Positions 36,343 to 45,309 of a DNA stretch of 64,000 nt are shown piece after piece. Source of the stretch: Acidimicrobiales bacterium (GTDB lineage Bacteria; Actinomycetota; Acidimicrobiia; Acidimicrobiales; Aldehydirespiratoraceae). The stretch lies in assembly GCA_029246685.1 (NCBI GenBank), contig JAQWMR010000015.1, positions 146,149-210,148 of the forward strand. Reading direction: 5' to 3'. Each line of letters starts with the position of its first letter. Position 1 is the stretch's first letter. The notes under the pieces were generated by a model that was not told the origin of the DNA, did not search any database, and saw only the letters and a program-made list of their open reading frames with translations. The translations under genes and the position numbers were made by a program.

Positions 36343-37887
36343 TCAGTTCGTGAGTTCACGAGACGTCATGGCCTCGAACTCATCGGCCGGCACGGGCTGA
36401 TGGAACAAGAAGCCCTGCATCAGGTCGATACCGAGGCTCTCGATCACCTGCCGCTGTTCGACGGTCTCCACGCCTTCGGCGATCACATCGATGTCGAGCG
36501 CCCGCGCCATCGACACGGTCGCTTCCATGACCGCACGCGAGACGTTGTCACGCAGCCGGCCGGCGGTGATCGAACGATCGATCGTCACGGCGCCGACGAA
36601 GTCCATGTCGCGGATGCGACTGAACGCGCCCTGAGCGATGCCGAAGTCATCGATGACGACCAGACATCCGAGCTCGGCCAGGCGATGGAGCGTGCGGTTG
36701 GCGTCGTCCACACGGCGAAGAAGGAGATCCTCACCGACCTCGAGATCCAGCTGACTTGGCGTCACACCAGCCCAGTGCAGGATCTCGTCGACTCGATCGA
36801 CGAAGAACGGATCGACGAGCTGACGCTCAGCCAAGTTGACACCGACGCGGGTGGTGCGGCCGGGGCCGTACAGGTGGTTCGAGACCGACGTCTGCGCCAC
36901 GGCCACACGAAGAACGACTTCACCGAGGCAGGCGAGCAGGCCGGCTTCTTCTGCGACCGCCAAGAAGCGGTCCGGCCCGAGCACGCCGTGAACCGGATGT
37001 TGCCAGCGCACAAGCCCCTCGAGTCCGACCACTGTGTCGGTCGAACTCGACAGGATCGACTGGTAGTACACGTGGAACTGACCATCGGCCAGCGCCGGCA
37101 CGAGTGCCTGTTGGACAGCGCGGCGGTCGAGACCCTCCCGACGCTGCCGCTCGTCGTAGATGCCGACGCCGATCTTGAGCCGCTTGGCTCGATACATCGC
37201 CTGGTCTGCGTGGCTGAGCAGATCGTCGGATCCGACCGGGTTACGGCGCGAACCGACGGAGACGCCGATGCTCGGTGTCATCAAGATGGCACCGTCCGCC
37301 ACCTCGATCTGTTGTTCGAAGGCCCGCATCACGTTGTCGGCCACCTCCCGAACGACGGACTCTCGTTCGAGCCCGAGCGTGACGACCACGAACTCATCGC
37401 CACCCCAGCGGCCGACGAGATTTTCCGATCGCACGGTCCCGCGGAGCCGCTCGCCGAACGCTCGGAGCACTTCGTCACCGGCCTCGTGGCCCATCGAATC
37501 GTTGATCGCCTTGAAGCCGTCGAGATCCAAGAACAACACGCCGACCACGCGGTCGTGGCGGTACGCGCTGCGCAGGGCGGTCTCGAGGCGAGCGCCGAGT
37601 TCATCGCGAGCGAGGAGGCCGGTCAGTTCATCGTGAGAGGCCCGGTGCTCCATCTCATACAGTCGAGCGGCGGACTCGCCGGCGATGAGCCGCTGGATCG
37701 CAAAGACGGCCGTCATCACGATCGTCACGGTGACTCCGCTCGTGAGCGCACCGGGGTCGCCGGTCCGCGCGGCGAGGAAGGCCGTGACCAGATAGCCGAT
37801 CACGGCCGGGACGAGCAGCGACGACATGTCGCGCGTTGCTCGCGCCGCAAAACGGCGCCGCCGAGTACGAATTCCCACGGGTTCCAT
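36343..37887 (-). CDS. Membrane GGDEF-EAL protein (c-di-GMP metabolism)
   Basis: A 514-residue protein with two membrane helices (about 23-40 and 51-68), then a GGDEF domain with intact GGDEF at 162-166 (VGRWGGDEFVVV), then an EAL domain. The EAL motif reads EGL (GLEGLVRWQHP). DDFG and AEGVET are kept, but the Lys of the usual KIDxxF motif is Thr (VTIDRS). Cyclase activity is therefore likely and phosphodiesterase activity doubtful. The ATG at 37887 is preferred; a TTG at 37908 is possible. Confidence 0.92.
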   Translation of the reverse strand: MEPVGIRTRRRRFAARATRDMSSLLVPAVIGYLVTAFLAARTGDPGALTSGVTVTIVMTAVFAIQRLIAGESAARLYEMEHRASHDELTGLLARDELGARLETALRSAYRHDRVVGVLFLDLDGFKAINDSMGHEAGDEVLRAFGERLRGTVRSENLVGRWGGDEFVVVTLGLERESVVREVADNVMRAFEQQIEVADGAILMTPSIGVSVGSRRNPVGSDDLLSHADQAMYRAKRLKIGVGIYDERQRREGLDRRAVQQALVPALADGQFHVYYQSILSSSTDTVVGLEGLVRWQHPVHGVLGPDRFLAVAEEAGLLACLGEVVLRVAVAQTSVSNHLYGPGRTTRVGVNLAERQLVDPFFVDRVDEILHWAGVTPSQLDLEVGEDLLLRRVDDANRTLHRLAELGCLVVIDDFGIAQGAFSRIRDMDFVGAVTIDRSITAGRLRDNVSRAVMEATVSMARALDIDVIAEGVETVEQRQVIESLGIDLMQGFLFHQPVPADEFEAMTSRELTN

Positions 37888-38019
37888 ATCGGCCCGGGCG
37901 CACGCCAACGTGACGATCTCGGCGAAGTGGATTCATTCGACTCACATCCCGGACCGAGAAAGGGGCCCAAGGTCCCATTCAGTTCGCCTGTGAGGCCCCG
38001 TTCCTGCCAGATTGCGGGA

Positions 38020-38787
38020 ATGAGCGACACGACTCCGCATCCGAACCGCTTTGCCGGAAAGGTGGCCGTGGTGACCGGCGCCGCGTCGGGAATTGGCCGC
38101 GAGACGGCCCTTCGTCTGGGCGCGGAAGGGGCGTCCGTCATCGCGGTCGACATCGCCGCCGATGTCGACGGGGTCGCGGCGCAGATCGTCGAAGCTGGTG
38201 GCACCGCTCTCGCCGTCCAGTCCGATGTGAGCGAACGAGCGGGCGCCGAGGCACCCGTCGACGCCGCGCTCGACGAGTACGGGCAGCTCGATGTGCTCTG
38301 CAACATCGCCGGCATCCTCGCCGCCGCTCATTCGGACCAGGTGCCCGACGAGCAGTGGGAACGCATCATCGCCGTCAACCTGACGGGCGTCTTCTACACG
38401 ACCCGCCGAGCCCTCCCCGCCCTCGTGGAATCGAAGGGCTCCATCGTCATGGCGGCTTCCACGTCAGCGCTCTCCGGCCACCCGTGGATGACCGCGTACA
38501 GCGCCAGCAAGGGCGGCGTGCTCGCGATGACGCGCACTCTGGCAATGGAATACGCCCGCCGCGGCGTGCGGGTGAATGCGGTCGCCCCCGGGGGCATCAC
38601 CACGCCGATGGTCGGCGGTCTGCAGCTGCCCGACGACATCGACTTCTCCCTGTTCGATCGGATCTCACCGCTCGATGAGTTCCGCGGACCCGAGACTGTC
38701 GCGTCAGCGATCTGCTTCCTCGCCGCTCCCGAGGCGGCCCACATCAATGGCGAGGTTCTACGCGTCGACGGCGGCACTCTCGCCTGA
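38020..38787 (+). CDS. Short-chain dehydrogenase/reductase
   Basis: Classical SDR of 255 residues. It has GKVAVVTGAASGIGRETALRLGAEGASVIAVD (cofactor motif; the Asp suggests NAD), CNIAG, catalytic Ser near MAASTSALSG, and YSASKGG with the Tyr-x3-Lys pair, then the closing HINGEVLRVDGGTLA. The substrate is unknown. The last 30 bp overlap a converging membrane-protein gene. Confidence 0.94.
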   Translation: MSDTTPHPNRFAGKVAVVTGAASGIGRETALRLGAEGASVIAVDIAADVDGVAAQIVEAGGTALAVQSDVSERAGAEAPVDAALDEYGQLDVLCNIAGILAAAHSDQVPDEQWERIIAVNLTGVFYTTRRALPALVESKGSIVMAASTSALSGHPWMTAYSASKGGVLAMTRTLAMEYARRGVRVNAVAPGGITTPMVGGLQLPDDIDFSLFDRISPLDEFRGPETVASAICFLAAPEAAHINGEVLRVDGGTLA

Positions 38788-39090
38788 CGGCGGGCCACCC
38801 CGCACCGACTCCAGCGCCAGCACGAACATCATCGGCACGACCGGGCAGAAGAAGAGCGCGGCGACGCCGACCCACAGATGCACGAGGAAACACCCCACGA
38901 CGATCGCGACCGCGACCAGGACGCCGACGGTGGCGGCAACGCGTATCCAGAGCAGCGACGGCTCCGGCTCCGCGTCCGCGGCAAGGTCTGCGGTGGCGTT
39001 CACAACCTCCCGATCGGCCACTCGGCGCGAAGTTGAACCCTGGCCACCGCTCGTGGTCGCGGAGCTGTCACGATTGGGGGAATGTCCCAT
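38758..39090 (-). CDS. Small two-helix membrane protein
   Basis: A 110-residue hypothetical protein with a hydrophilic N-terminus and two membrane helices (about 50-68 and 72-92, including VAIVVGCFLVHLWVGVAALFF). It resembles small actinobacterial integral membrane proteins without known role. The start at 39090 overlaps by 9 bp the divergent glutamine cyclotransferase gene, so the true start could be slightly later. Confidence 0.6.
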   Translation of the reverse strand: MGHSPNRDSSATTSGGQGSTSRRVADREVVNATADLAADAEPEPSLLWIRVAATVGVLVAVAIVVGCFLVHLWVGVAALFFCPVVPMMFVLALESVRGGPPSGESAAVDA

Positions 39091-39936
39091 CCCTGCGCGA
39101 TCGCGGCGTTGATCTTGGCGCTCCTCGCCGCCAGCTGCAGCGACGATCCGCCGGACCCATCGGCAAACCCGCCGACGACCGCGTCAACTGCCTACACCAC
39201 ATCGCCGATCGACCCCGACCTGCCCTGGCCGGCGCGACTCAGCGCGGTCCACCAGGAGTGGACGGTGGAGATCCTCGAACGCCTCCCCCACGACGTCGAT
39301 GCCTTCACGCAAGGGCTCGAGTACGGCGAAGACGGACTGTGGGAGAGCACGGGTCTCTACGGCGAGTCGACCCTTCGACTGACCGATCCGTCCACCGGCG
39401 AGGTCCTGCTGGAACGAGCGCTGGACGAGGCCCACTTTGGCGAAGGGCTCACCCTCGTTGACGGCCTCCCACTGCAGCTCACGTGGCGGGCCGGCCTTGC
39501 GTACTACTGGGCGCCAAGCCTCGACCTGGCCGCGACCGAGCCATACGACGGTGAGGGTTGGGGTGTCTGCAACACCGGCGACCACGTGTGGATGTCCGAT
39601 GGGTCGGCGACCCTGACTCAACGAGACCCCGAGACGTTCGACCCGCTGGGGACGGTCGATGTCCACCGCGATGGCGACGCGATCGATCGGCTGAACGAGC
39701 TCGAGTGCATCGGTGATCACGTGGTGGCCAACGTGTGGCAAACCGATGAGATCGTGGTCATCGATCCCGCAAGCGGCACCGTCCAGGCGACCATCGATGC
39801 CTCCATTCTGAGCGAAGAGATCGACTCGAACGACGGCGGCGCCGTCCTGAACGGCATCGCCGACCCCGGCGACGGCACGCTGCTCCTGGCCGGCAAGCTG
39901 TGGCCGATGCACTTCATTGTGCGGATCGTCGGCTGA
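39082..39936 (+). CDS. Glutaminyl-peptide cyclotransferase, lipoprotein
   Basis: A 284-residue exported beta-propeller of the plant/bacterial glutamine cyclotransferase family, which forms N-terminal pyroglutamate. A lipoprotein signal ends in LLAASC. Family motifs follow: HDVDAFTQGLEYGEDGLWESTGLYGES, FGEGLT, DAIDRLNELECIGDHVVANVW, and AVLNGIA. The protein would act on the outer face of the cytoplasmic membrane. The exonuclease gene downstream overlaps its end. Confidence 0.9.
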   Translation: MSHPCAIAALILALLAASCSDDPPDPSANPPTTASTAYTTSPIDPDLPWPARLSAVHQEWTVEILERLPHDVDAFTQGLEYGEDGLWESTGLYGESTLRLTDPSTGEVLLERALDEAHFGEGLTLVDGLPLQLTWRAGLAYYWAPSLDLAATEPYDGEGWGVCNTGDHVWMSDGSATLTQRDPETFDPLGTVDVHRDGDAIDRLNELECIGDHVVANVWQTDEIVVIDPASGTVQATIDASILSEEIDSNDGGAVLNGIADPGDGTLLLAGKLWPMHFIVRIVG

Positions 39937-40598
39937 CTGTCAGCGCGCGTGCGTACCATCGCACCATCGACCTGATCACCTCCCCGCTCGCCGACCGGCC
40001 CACGTACGGACTCGACATCGAGACCAACACAACCATCAACGGCCTCGACCCGGCAGTAGCTGCCGTGGTCGCCGTCGCAGTCACGGGTGCCGACCTCGAA
40101 GTCGTCCTCGACGGCCCCGAACCAACACTGCTCGCCGAGCTGGACCAGGTCCTGCGCGACCTCGCACCCGGCGTCCTGGTCACCTGGAACGGTGCAGGTT
40201 TCGACCTGCCGTTCCTCGCTGACCGTGCGCACCGTTCCTCAGTCGAACTCGGGCTCGAACTTCACCTGGATCCGTTGATCGCCGGTGGCAAGGATCCACT
40301 CCCCGGTCACACCGGCGCCTACCGCGCCCGTTGGCATCACCATGCCCACGTGGACGGCTATCAGCTCTTTCGAGCCGATGTGGGCGCAAGTCTGCATCTC
40401 CCGTGTGGGCTCAAACCGCTGGCCCGTTTCGTCGGCCTTCCCGTCGTCGAGGTGGACCGTGAGCGGATCCACGAGCTGACCGAGGATGAATGTCGCGCCT
40501 ACGTGGCCAGCGACGCTCACCTCGCTCGGGCTCTCGTCGCCCGCCGCCCGCAGTGGGCGGCGGCGATCGACCAGCTTCCGGCGTCGAGCGGCTCGTAG
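39900..40598 (+). CDS. DnaQ/RNase H-like 3'-5' exonuclease-family protein
   Basis: About 230 residues with a DEDD-type exonuclease core: YGLDIETN (first two acidic residues), TWNGAGFDLPFL (third), and a C-terminal YVASDAHLARAL segment for the last. This resembles the PolB-like exonuclease domain found alone in some bacteria. The start is uncertain. The GTG at 39900 lies inside the previous gene, and no ATG/GTG occurs in frame between it and the conserved core, so a shorter protein from a rare start is possible. Confidence 0.75.
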   Translation: MADALHCADRRLTVSARAYHRTIDLITSPLADRPTYGLDIETNTTINGLDPAVAAVVAVAVTGADLEVVLDGPEPTLLAELDQVLRDLAPGVLVTWNGAGFDLPFLADRAHRSSVELGLELHLDPLIAGGKDPLPGHTGAYRARWHHHAHVDGYQLFRADVGASLHLPCGLKPLARFVGLPVVEVDRERIHELTEDECRAYVASDAHLARALVARRPQWAAAIDQLPASSGS

Positions 40599-41593
40599 CC
40601 GGCCACGTCGTGGTGCGGAGTGTCGAGGTAGATCTTCGCCTCGGGAACCCCGGCGAACTTGCCGTGACTCCAGCGAACCTCCACGTGGCCTTCGATTACG
40701 CGCTCCCCGCCGGCGCGGTCCGCAAGGTCCGCCCGCCAGCGCACGGTCGGCTGACCGGCGTGCTCACCCCACATGTCGAAACTTCGGAGCTCGTAGCGGT
40801 TCCGAAAATCCCATGGCGTGCCCACCCGGTAGCGCAGCGGCGCATCGTCGAGCCCCGCTCCGAGCACGAAGTACGGCGCAGCCTGGAGCCGCAGCACCCG
40901 CCAGAGGAACTCCTCGCGCTCACGGCGGCTGTCGGCGACATCCAAGAGTCGCGCCGCACTCGCACGGGCGATCTCGAACGCCACAAGTTGCCAGTCCGTC
41001 CGCAGCGCGGCCGGCCAGTGTCCCTTCAGCGCTGACTTCAGCTGCTGACGATGGTCCGGCTCGAGATCGGCAACCAGTTCAGGCAGGGCCGGGTCCCCGA
41101 CGTGCGAACGAACCTCGGCGTAGAAGTCCTGGAACGACTCGGGCGCAACCGACGCAAACCAGTCGCCACTCTGTTTCGAGCGTTCGCTGAGGGTTCGATC
41201 GAAGACGTGCCACGGCGATGCATTGTGGAGGATGTTGGAGCCGTATTTGCAGCTCAGGAGGTAGACGTGGTCCACCCGCAGGTCGGCCGGGATCTGCTCG
41301 TAGGCAGGCGGCCGATGCGGACCCTTCCACTCCACGAGCCACGGCGGCCGCCCCCGCAATCCGTCTTCGGCGCGGGCGAACACGGCGCCGTTCTCATAGG
41401 CGATCCGGAACTCTCGGTCGTGCACGCCCGAGGCAAAGGCGGTGTCGAGTCGGTCATAGACCGCGTCGTCCACGTTGACGATGAACCGGGGCCGCGCGGC
41501 CAACGCCCGTTCGATGTCGCGGAAGCCGAAGAGGCCGAGGCCGGTGACGATCTCGGTGATCTCCGTGCGGGCGTCAGCCATGACCGCCGCCAT
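40517..41593 (-). CDS. Hypothetical protein of a DNA-methyltransferase cluster, candidate nuclease
   Basis: A 358-residue protein of no family I can name. It contains WLVEWKGP, an (D/E)xK-like motif, about 25 residues after an acidic stretch, then DHVYLLSCKYGSNILHNASP, where a Lys follows a hydrophobic strand. These are consistent with, but do not prove, a PD-(D/E)xK restriction nuclease. It is the third gene behind the methyltransferase, overlapping the second by 20 bp, so joint function is likely. Its last 82 bp overlap the converging exonuclease gene. Confidence 0.6.
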   Translation of the reverse strand: MAAVMADARTEITEIVTGLGLFGFRDIERALAARPRFIVNVDDAVYDRLDTAFASGVHDREFRIAYENGAVFARAEDGLRGRPPWLVEWKGPHRPPAYEQIPADLRVDHVYLLSCKYGSNILHNASPWHVFDRTLSERSKQSGDWFASVAPESFQDFYAEVRSHVGDPALPELVADLEPDHRQQLKSALKGHWPAALRTDWQLVAFEIARASAARLLDVADSRREREEFLWRVLRLQAAPYFVLGAGLDDAPLRYRVGTPWDFRNRYELRSFDMWGEHAGQPTVRWRADLADRAGGERVIEGHVEVRWSHGKFAGVPEAKIYLDTPHHDVAGYEPLDAGSWSIAAAHCGRRATRARAR

Positions 41594-41909
41594 CGGCGAA
41601 CAGCCGGGTGAACTGCAGCTGCGCGCCGATCATGTCGGCCGGCAGATCATCGTCGGTGTAGACGCTCTTGCCGTCGTAGACATCGATCCCGGTACCGGTG
41701 GCTCGAATCCACTCGACGGTCGCATCGCCCCACCGCTCCTCCAGCAGCGCGTCACGAATCGACGCGGCGGCCTCGCCGAGCAACACCGGATCCGTGCGGG
41801 CAACCACTTCGAGCGCGAGTACGCGGTGGAGCAGCTCGATGTCGTCGGCCAGAAAGATCGACGGCGGCTCCGTGTGGACCACCGCATAGGCGACCGAGGA
41901 CGCAGTCAC
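41574..41909 (-). CDS. Small hypothetical protein between methyltransferase and candidate nuclease
   Basis: A 111-residue acidic protein starting at a GTG 5 bp after the methyltransferase stop. It contains HTEPPSIFLADDIELLHRVLALEVV and IRATGTGIDVYDGKSVYTDDDLP. No family is recognised. Position suggests an accessory or control protein, or a subunit, of the restriction-modification-like set. Confidence 0.6.
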   Translation of the reverse strand: MTASSVAYAVVHTEPPSIFLADDIELLHRVLALEVVARTDPVLLGEAAASIRDALLEERWGDATVEWIRATGTGIDVYDGKSVYTDDDLPADMIGAQLQFTRLFADGGGHG

Positions 41910-41914
41910 AGCAC

Positions 41915-43423
41915 TCAGGACGGCCGGTTGGCCATGTCTTCGAACCGCTCCACGTCGCGCTCGGTCCAGAAGCCGGGAATCGGTAGGACGGCCCCGCCCT
42001 CGGCGTAGGCACGCAACCGCGCAACGCCAGTGGCGTCGAACATCTCGATTGCGTCGAATACCTGGTCCGGCCCGACCGCCCGCAACGCCTTGTCGCCCTC
42101 ACTCTTGTCCTTGGGCAGGTTGGAGGTGAGCACGAGCACACGACTCGGGTTCTGGGGTTCGTCGGTCGCACGCAACACGTGGATTCGGCCGAGGGTTTTC
42201 CAGAGTGTGTCGGTTCGCATCAAGCCAGGCCGCACGGTGGTGAACGCGCCGGACACGTCGACGTAGAACTGACCGCCTTCGGCGTCTTCCACCAGGAAGT
42301 TGAACTGCACGCCGACCTTCGGAACCTTCACCGGTGTCTTCACGACATCGAAACCGGCTTCGGTGAGGACCCGCTCGGCGATGTCGGCCGCTTTTTTGCC
42401 CTCACTCGTTGCCCGGGCCTGGAAGAACTCCTGGCGATCATCGTCATCGTCCGGAGTCTCGAACAGCGGATCCTCGCCCACCACCTCGACGGCTCGGAGC
42501 CGAGGACGAGCCCGCTCACTGTCGACGCGAGCGGCAGCGATCTCGCAGTACTCCGGATCGAGATCGAACCCGAACCCACGACGCCCGGTTCGCTCGGAAG
42601 CGACCAGCGTGGAGCCCGATCCGAGGAATGGGTCGAGAACGGCATCGCCCTCGTAGGTGTAGAGGTCGATCAACCGGCGGGGAAGCTCCACCGGGAACGG
42701 CGCCGGATGCTGGACCCGGCGCGCCGACTCGGGGCTGATCTTCCAGACGTCGAGCGTGGCTTCCATGAAGTCGTCCGCCGACATGGTGGACTCGCGACCC
42801 TTCGACTGCGCGCGATCGAACCGACCCTTGCTGGCCACGATCACCCGCTCGGTGAGATCACGAAGCACCGGGTTCGTCGCCTTGCGGTACGAGCCCCAGG
42901 CGACCGAGCCCGTCGCTCCTTCGGCCTTCTGCCAGATGATCTCGCCCCGCAGCAGCAGACCGAGATCGTCCTGGAGAATCGAGATCACGTCGGCGCTGAG
43001 GCTCCGGTACGGCTTGCGCCCGAGGTTGGCGACGTTGACCGCGATCCGCCCGCCTGGCTCGAGCACTTCCACGCACGACGCGAACACGTCGCGCAGCATC
43101 TGGAGATAGTCGAAGTAGGACGTGGGCACGCTCGGCACCGAGCTGCGGGTGTCGGGATCGCCGGTGATGGCGAGTTCGTACTCCTTGCCGACGAAGTACG
43201 GCGGCGAGGTGGCGACCAACGCGACGCTGCTGGCGGGCAACACGTCGGCGATCTCACGGCTGTCGCGATTGTGAATCGTCGGCACCGAGTCGGGGATGCG
43301 GTTCACGGTGTCGTCCGCGCTGATCTCGGGCGGCGTGAACCGCTCGTAGAACGACGACGAGTCGTGGCTCTCTCGCTTGCCGACACCAAATGCGGTGGTG
43401 GCGGTGGTCTTGCGTTCGGTCAC
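41915..43423 (-). CDS. Beta-class DNA methyltransferase (N4-cytosine/N6-adenine) with C-terminal extension
   Basis: A 502-residue site-specific DNA methyltransferase. The catalytic motif IV TSPPYFVGKEY lies at about 72-82, and the SAM-binding motif I DPFLGSGSTLVASERTGRRGFGFDLDPEYCEIA comes after it, the order of the beta class. About 160 further residues form an extra domain (DIAERVLTEAGFDVVKTPVKVPKVGVQFNFLV) that may determine target recognition or have nuclease ancestry. The GTG at 43423 is preferred. The two genes downstream could be its restriction partner and an accessory protein. Confidence 0.9.
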   Translation of the reverse strand: MTERKTTATTAFGVGKRESHDSSSFYERFTPPEISADDTVNRIPDSVPTIHNRDSREIADVLPASSVALVATSPPYFVGKEYELAITGDPDTRSSVPSVPTSYFDYLQMLRDVFASCVEVLEPGGRIAVNVANLGRKPYRSLSADVISILQDDLGLLLRGEIIWQKAEGATGSVAWGSYRKATNPVLRDLTERVIVASKGRFDRAQSKGRESTMSADDFMEATLDVWKISPESARRVQHPAPFPVELPRRLIDLYTYEGDAVLDPFLGSGSTLVASERTGRRGFGFDLDPEYCEIAAARVDSERARPRLRAVEVVGEDPLFETPDDDDDRQEFFQARATSEGKKAADIAERVLTEAGFDVVKTPVKVPKVGVQFNFLVEDAEGGQFYVDVSGAFTTVRPGLMRTDTLWKTLGRIHVLRATDEPQNPSRVLVLTSNLPKDKSEGDKALRAVGPDQVFDAIEMFDATGVARLRAYAEGGAVLPIPGFWTERDVERFEDMANRPS

Positions 43424-43529
43424 GTCTGCTCTCCGAGGGGTACCGGCTGATCCTACGTGCCGAGTATCCACAGGGGGTGTGACAGCCCTCCGTTCTGGGT
43501 GAACCCAGGACCGGAATCCGCGCCCGGGT

Positions 43530-44639
43530 TCACCCAGAAGGGACGGAGATGAAGAGTTCCGCGAGGCGAGTTCGGACGAGCGGCTCGAGGGTGTTCCAGT
43601 CGTAGATGGATCCACCGATCGAACCGGTGTCGTCGAGTGCGAGAACGAAACGTTCGACCTCCTCGAGGGTCGCGAGCGGCTCGGGAGGGTCGGGCGGGTC
43701 GTCGATGCCGTCGAGACCACCGATACCGCCGATGCCATGGACGAGCGCAGCGGGATCTCCGACGTTGTCGCGCAGACGTCGCGTCGACTCCTTGTGGTAC
43801 GTGTAGCCCTCGCCATAACCGGACGAATCGGAGCGGAATGACCAGTAGCTCATGGGCATCCACACGTCGTAGGTCAACGCGAGATCCGACCACGGGAACC
43901 CGGGCCAGAACGACGTGTTGATCACCTCCATCTGCACAGGCGGCGGCACAATCGCGGCCAGCGGCCCGTCGATGGAGCGCTCGAGTGTGTCGCTGAGCGA
44001 GAGAAGGCGGCTCGTTCGCGTCTCGTCGTCGATCGGGTTGCCGGCGCGATCCGGGCCGATCCACTCGATGTCCACGCCGATGCCATCGAAGCGTTCGCCG
44101 AGCACCTCGAACTCGCTCATGGCGACGACCCGATCGACGTCCTCCGTGGTCGCCTCGAAACGCGGCAGGTACCAAGCGACCACATCGATGCCCTCGGCAT
44201 GGGCGGTCAGGACCATCTCCGTCAGCAGCCAGGGGTCAACGAGCCCGTCCGGCGTGCGGTCGTCCAACCGCGCGACCTGGAGATAGAGAGTGCCCACGCC
44301 GAGATCCGCCATCTCGGCGATGTCTGCGGCATCGACGGTGGGTGGGCTGTACGCGGGGTCGAAATCGAAGACGTCGACCCACGTGCCGTACCCGCGGTAC
44401 GGCTCGACAGAGCGCGGGTCAGGCATCGTGAGCTCGAGGTTCGGCGTGACCACGTCCCGCGTGCCGGTCGCAACCGTCGCCGTGACCGGCGGCGGGTCCT
44501 CCACCCGGGAGTTCGAGATGTACACGGCCCCGACGCCGATGAACGCGGCGACGATGAGTCCGGCCGCCAACCACAGCACCCGCGCGCCGGGTTTAGGCTC
44601 GGTCTCGTCCGTTGATTCGTCGAATTGAGCGTCCACCAT
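43530..44639 (-). CDS. Membrane-anchored putative TIM-barrel glycosidase-like protein
   Basis: A 369-residue protein with a cytoplasmic N-terminus, one membrane helix (ARVLWLAAGLIVAAFIGVGAVYI) and an extracytoplasmic TIM-barrel-like domain: YGTWVDVFDFDP, GVGTLYLQVARLDD, GIDVVAWYLPRFE, FDGIGVDIEWIG (candidate acidic residues), YDVWMPMSYWSFR. The layout resembles DUF4015-like glycoside hydrolases, but the substrate is unknown. The ATG at 44639 fits; codons upstream are not conserved-looking. Confidence 0.75.
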   Translation of the reverse strand: MVDAQFDESTDETEPKPGARVLWLAAGLIVAAFIGVGAVYISNSRVEDPPPVTATVATGTRDVVTPNLELTMPDPRSVEPYRGYGTWVDVFDFDPAYSPPTVDAADIAEMADLGVGTLYLQVARLDDRTPDGLVDPWLLTEMVLTAHAEGIDVVAWYLPRFEATTEDVDRVVAMSEFEVLGERFDGIGVDIEWIGPDRAGNPIDDETRTSRLLSLSDTLERSIDGPLAAIVPPPVQMEVINTSFWPGFPWSDLALTYDVWMPMSYWSFRSDSSGYGEGYTYHKESTRRLRDNVGDPAALVHGIGGIGGLDGIDDPPDPPEPLATLEEVERFVLALDDTGSIGGSIYDWNTLEPLVRTRLAELFISVPSG

Positions 44640-44698
44640 CCGCTTCGGATCGTAGGTCGTCGCGTTTGCGAACGGGCACCGAGGTGGCATCCTTGGAG

Positions 44699-44720
44699 CG
44701 ACGAACAGGCCTGTTCGTCG
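44699..44720. promoter_or_regulatory. 22-bp perfect palindrome in the carD upstream region
   Basis: CGACGAACAGG and CCTGTTCGTCG make a gapless perfect palindrome that ends 19 bp before the carD start codon. It may be an operator, or a hairpin in the carD leader. It resembles but does not match the actinobacterial LexA box, because the CGAAC and GTTCG halves are 6 bp apart rather than 4. Confidence 0.6.
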
Positions 44721-44739
44721 AACGCAGTGAGGACCTCTC

Positions 44740-45219
44740 TTGAGCTACAAGCCCGGTGATCGCGTCGTGTACCCCCATCACGGCGCAGCGGTGATTGAGA
44801 AGAAGGAAAAGCGCACGGTGTTCGGCGAAGAGAAGGAGTACCTCGTCCTGCGTATGGCGCATGGCGAGATGACCGTCGCCGTCCCGGTCGACAAGGCCGA
44901 AGAGGTCGGCGTGCGCTGGCCCATCTCCCCCGAAGACGTCGAGGACCTCTTCGAGGTGCTCGCCAAGCGCGACGTACGCGAGCCGGCCAACTGGTCTCGC
45001 CGCTTCAAGAACCACCAGGAGAAGCTGAAGTCCGGCGACGTGTACCAGGTCGCCGAGGTCGTCCGTAACCTCGCCCTTCGCGATCAGGCCAAGGGCCTCT
45101 CCGCCGGCGAGAAGTCGCTCTACACGAAGGCCCGCAACGTTCTCGTCTCCGAGCTCGCGTTCGCGCTCGACGTCGAGGAAGACATGGCGATGGCGAAGGT
45201 GGACGACGCCCTCGTTTGA
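44740..45219 (+). CDS. carD: CarD-family RNA polymerase-binding transcription regulator
   Basis: A 159-residue global regulator that binds the RNA polymerase beta subunit and stabilises open complexes. The N-terminal RNAP-interaction domain begins SYKPGDRVVYPHHGAAVIEKKEKR, and the C-terminal helical DNA-contacting domain contains EPANWSRRFKNHQEKLKSGDVYQVAEVVRNL with the conserved Trp. Translation starts with TTG at 44740; no ATG or GTG occurs earlier in frame without including non-family sequence. A 22-bp palindrome lies just upstream. Confidence 0.96.
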   Translation: MSYKPGDRVVYPHHGAAVIEKKEKRTVFGEEKEYLVLRMAHGEMTVAVPVDKAEEVGVRWPISPEDVEDLFEVLAKRDVREPANWSRRFKNHQEKLKSGDVYQVAEVVRNLALRDQAKGLSAGEKSLYTKARNVLVSELAFALDVEEDMAMAKVDDALV

Positions 45220-45309
45220 GCGTTTTGTGAGCCGATCCGCCCACCTTTCCGGCCGGTAACTGGCCGAACGACTCATTCGCAGCGGTTGTGCTCCTGACAA
45301 CGTTGATCA

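Noticed and set aside
44699..44720. LexA (SOS) box upstream of carD
   Set aside because: The actinobacterial box is CGAAC-N4-GTTCG; here the two halves are separated by 6 bp, so the match fails on spacing.
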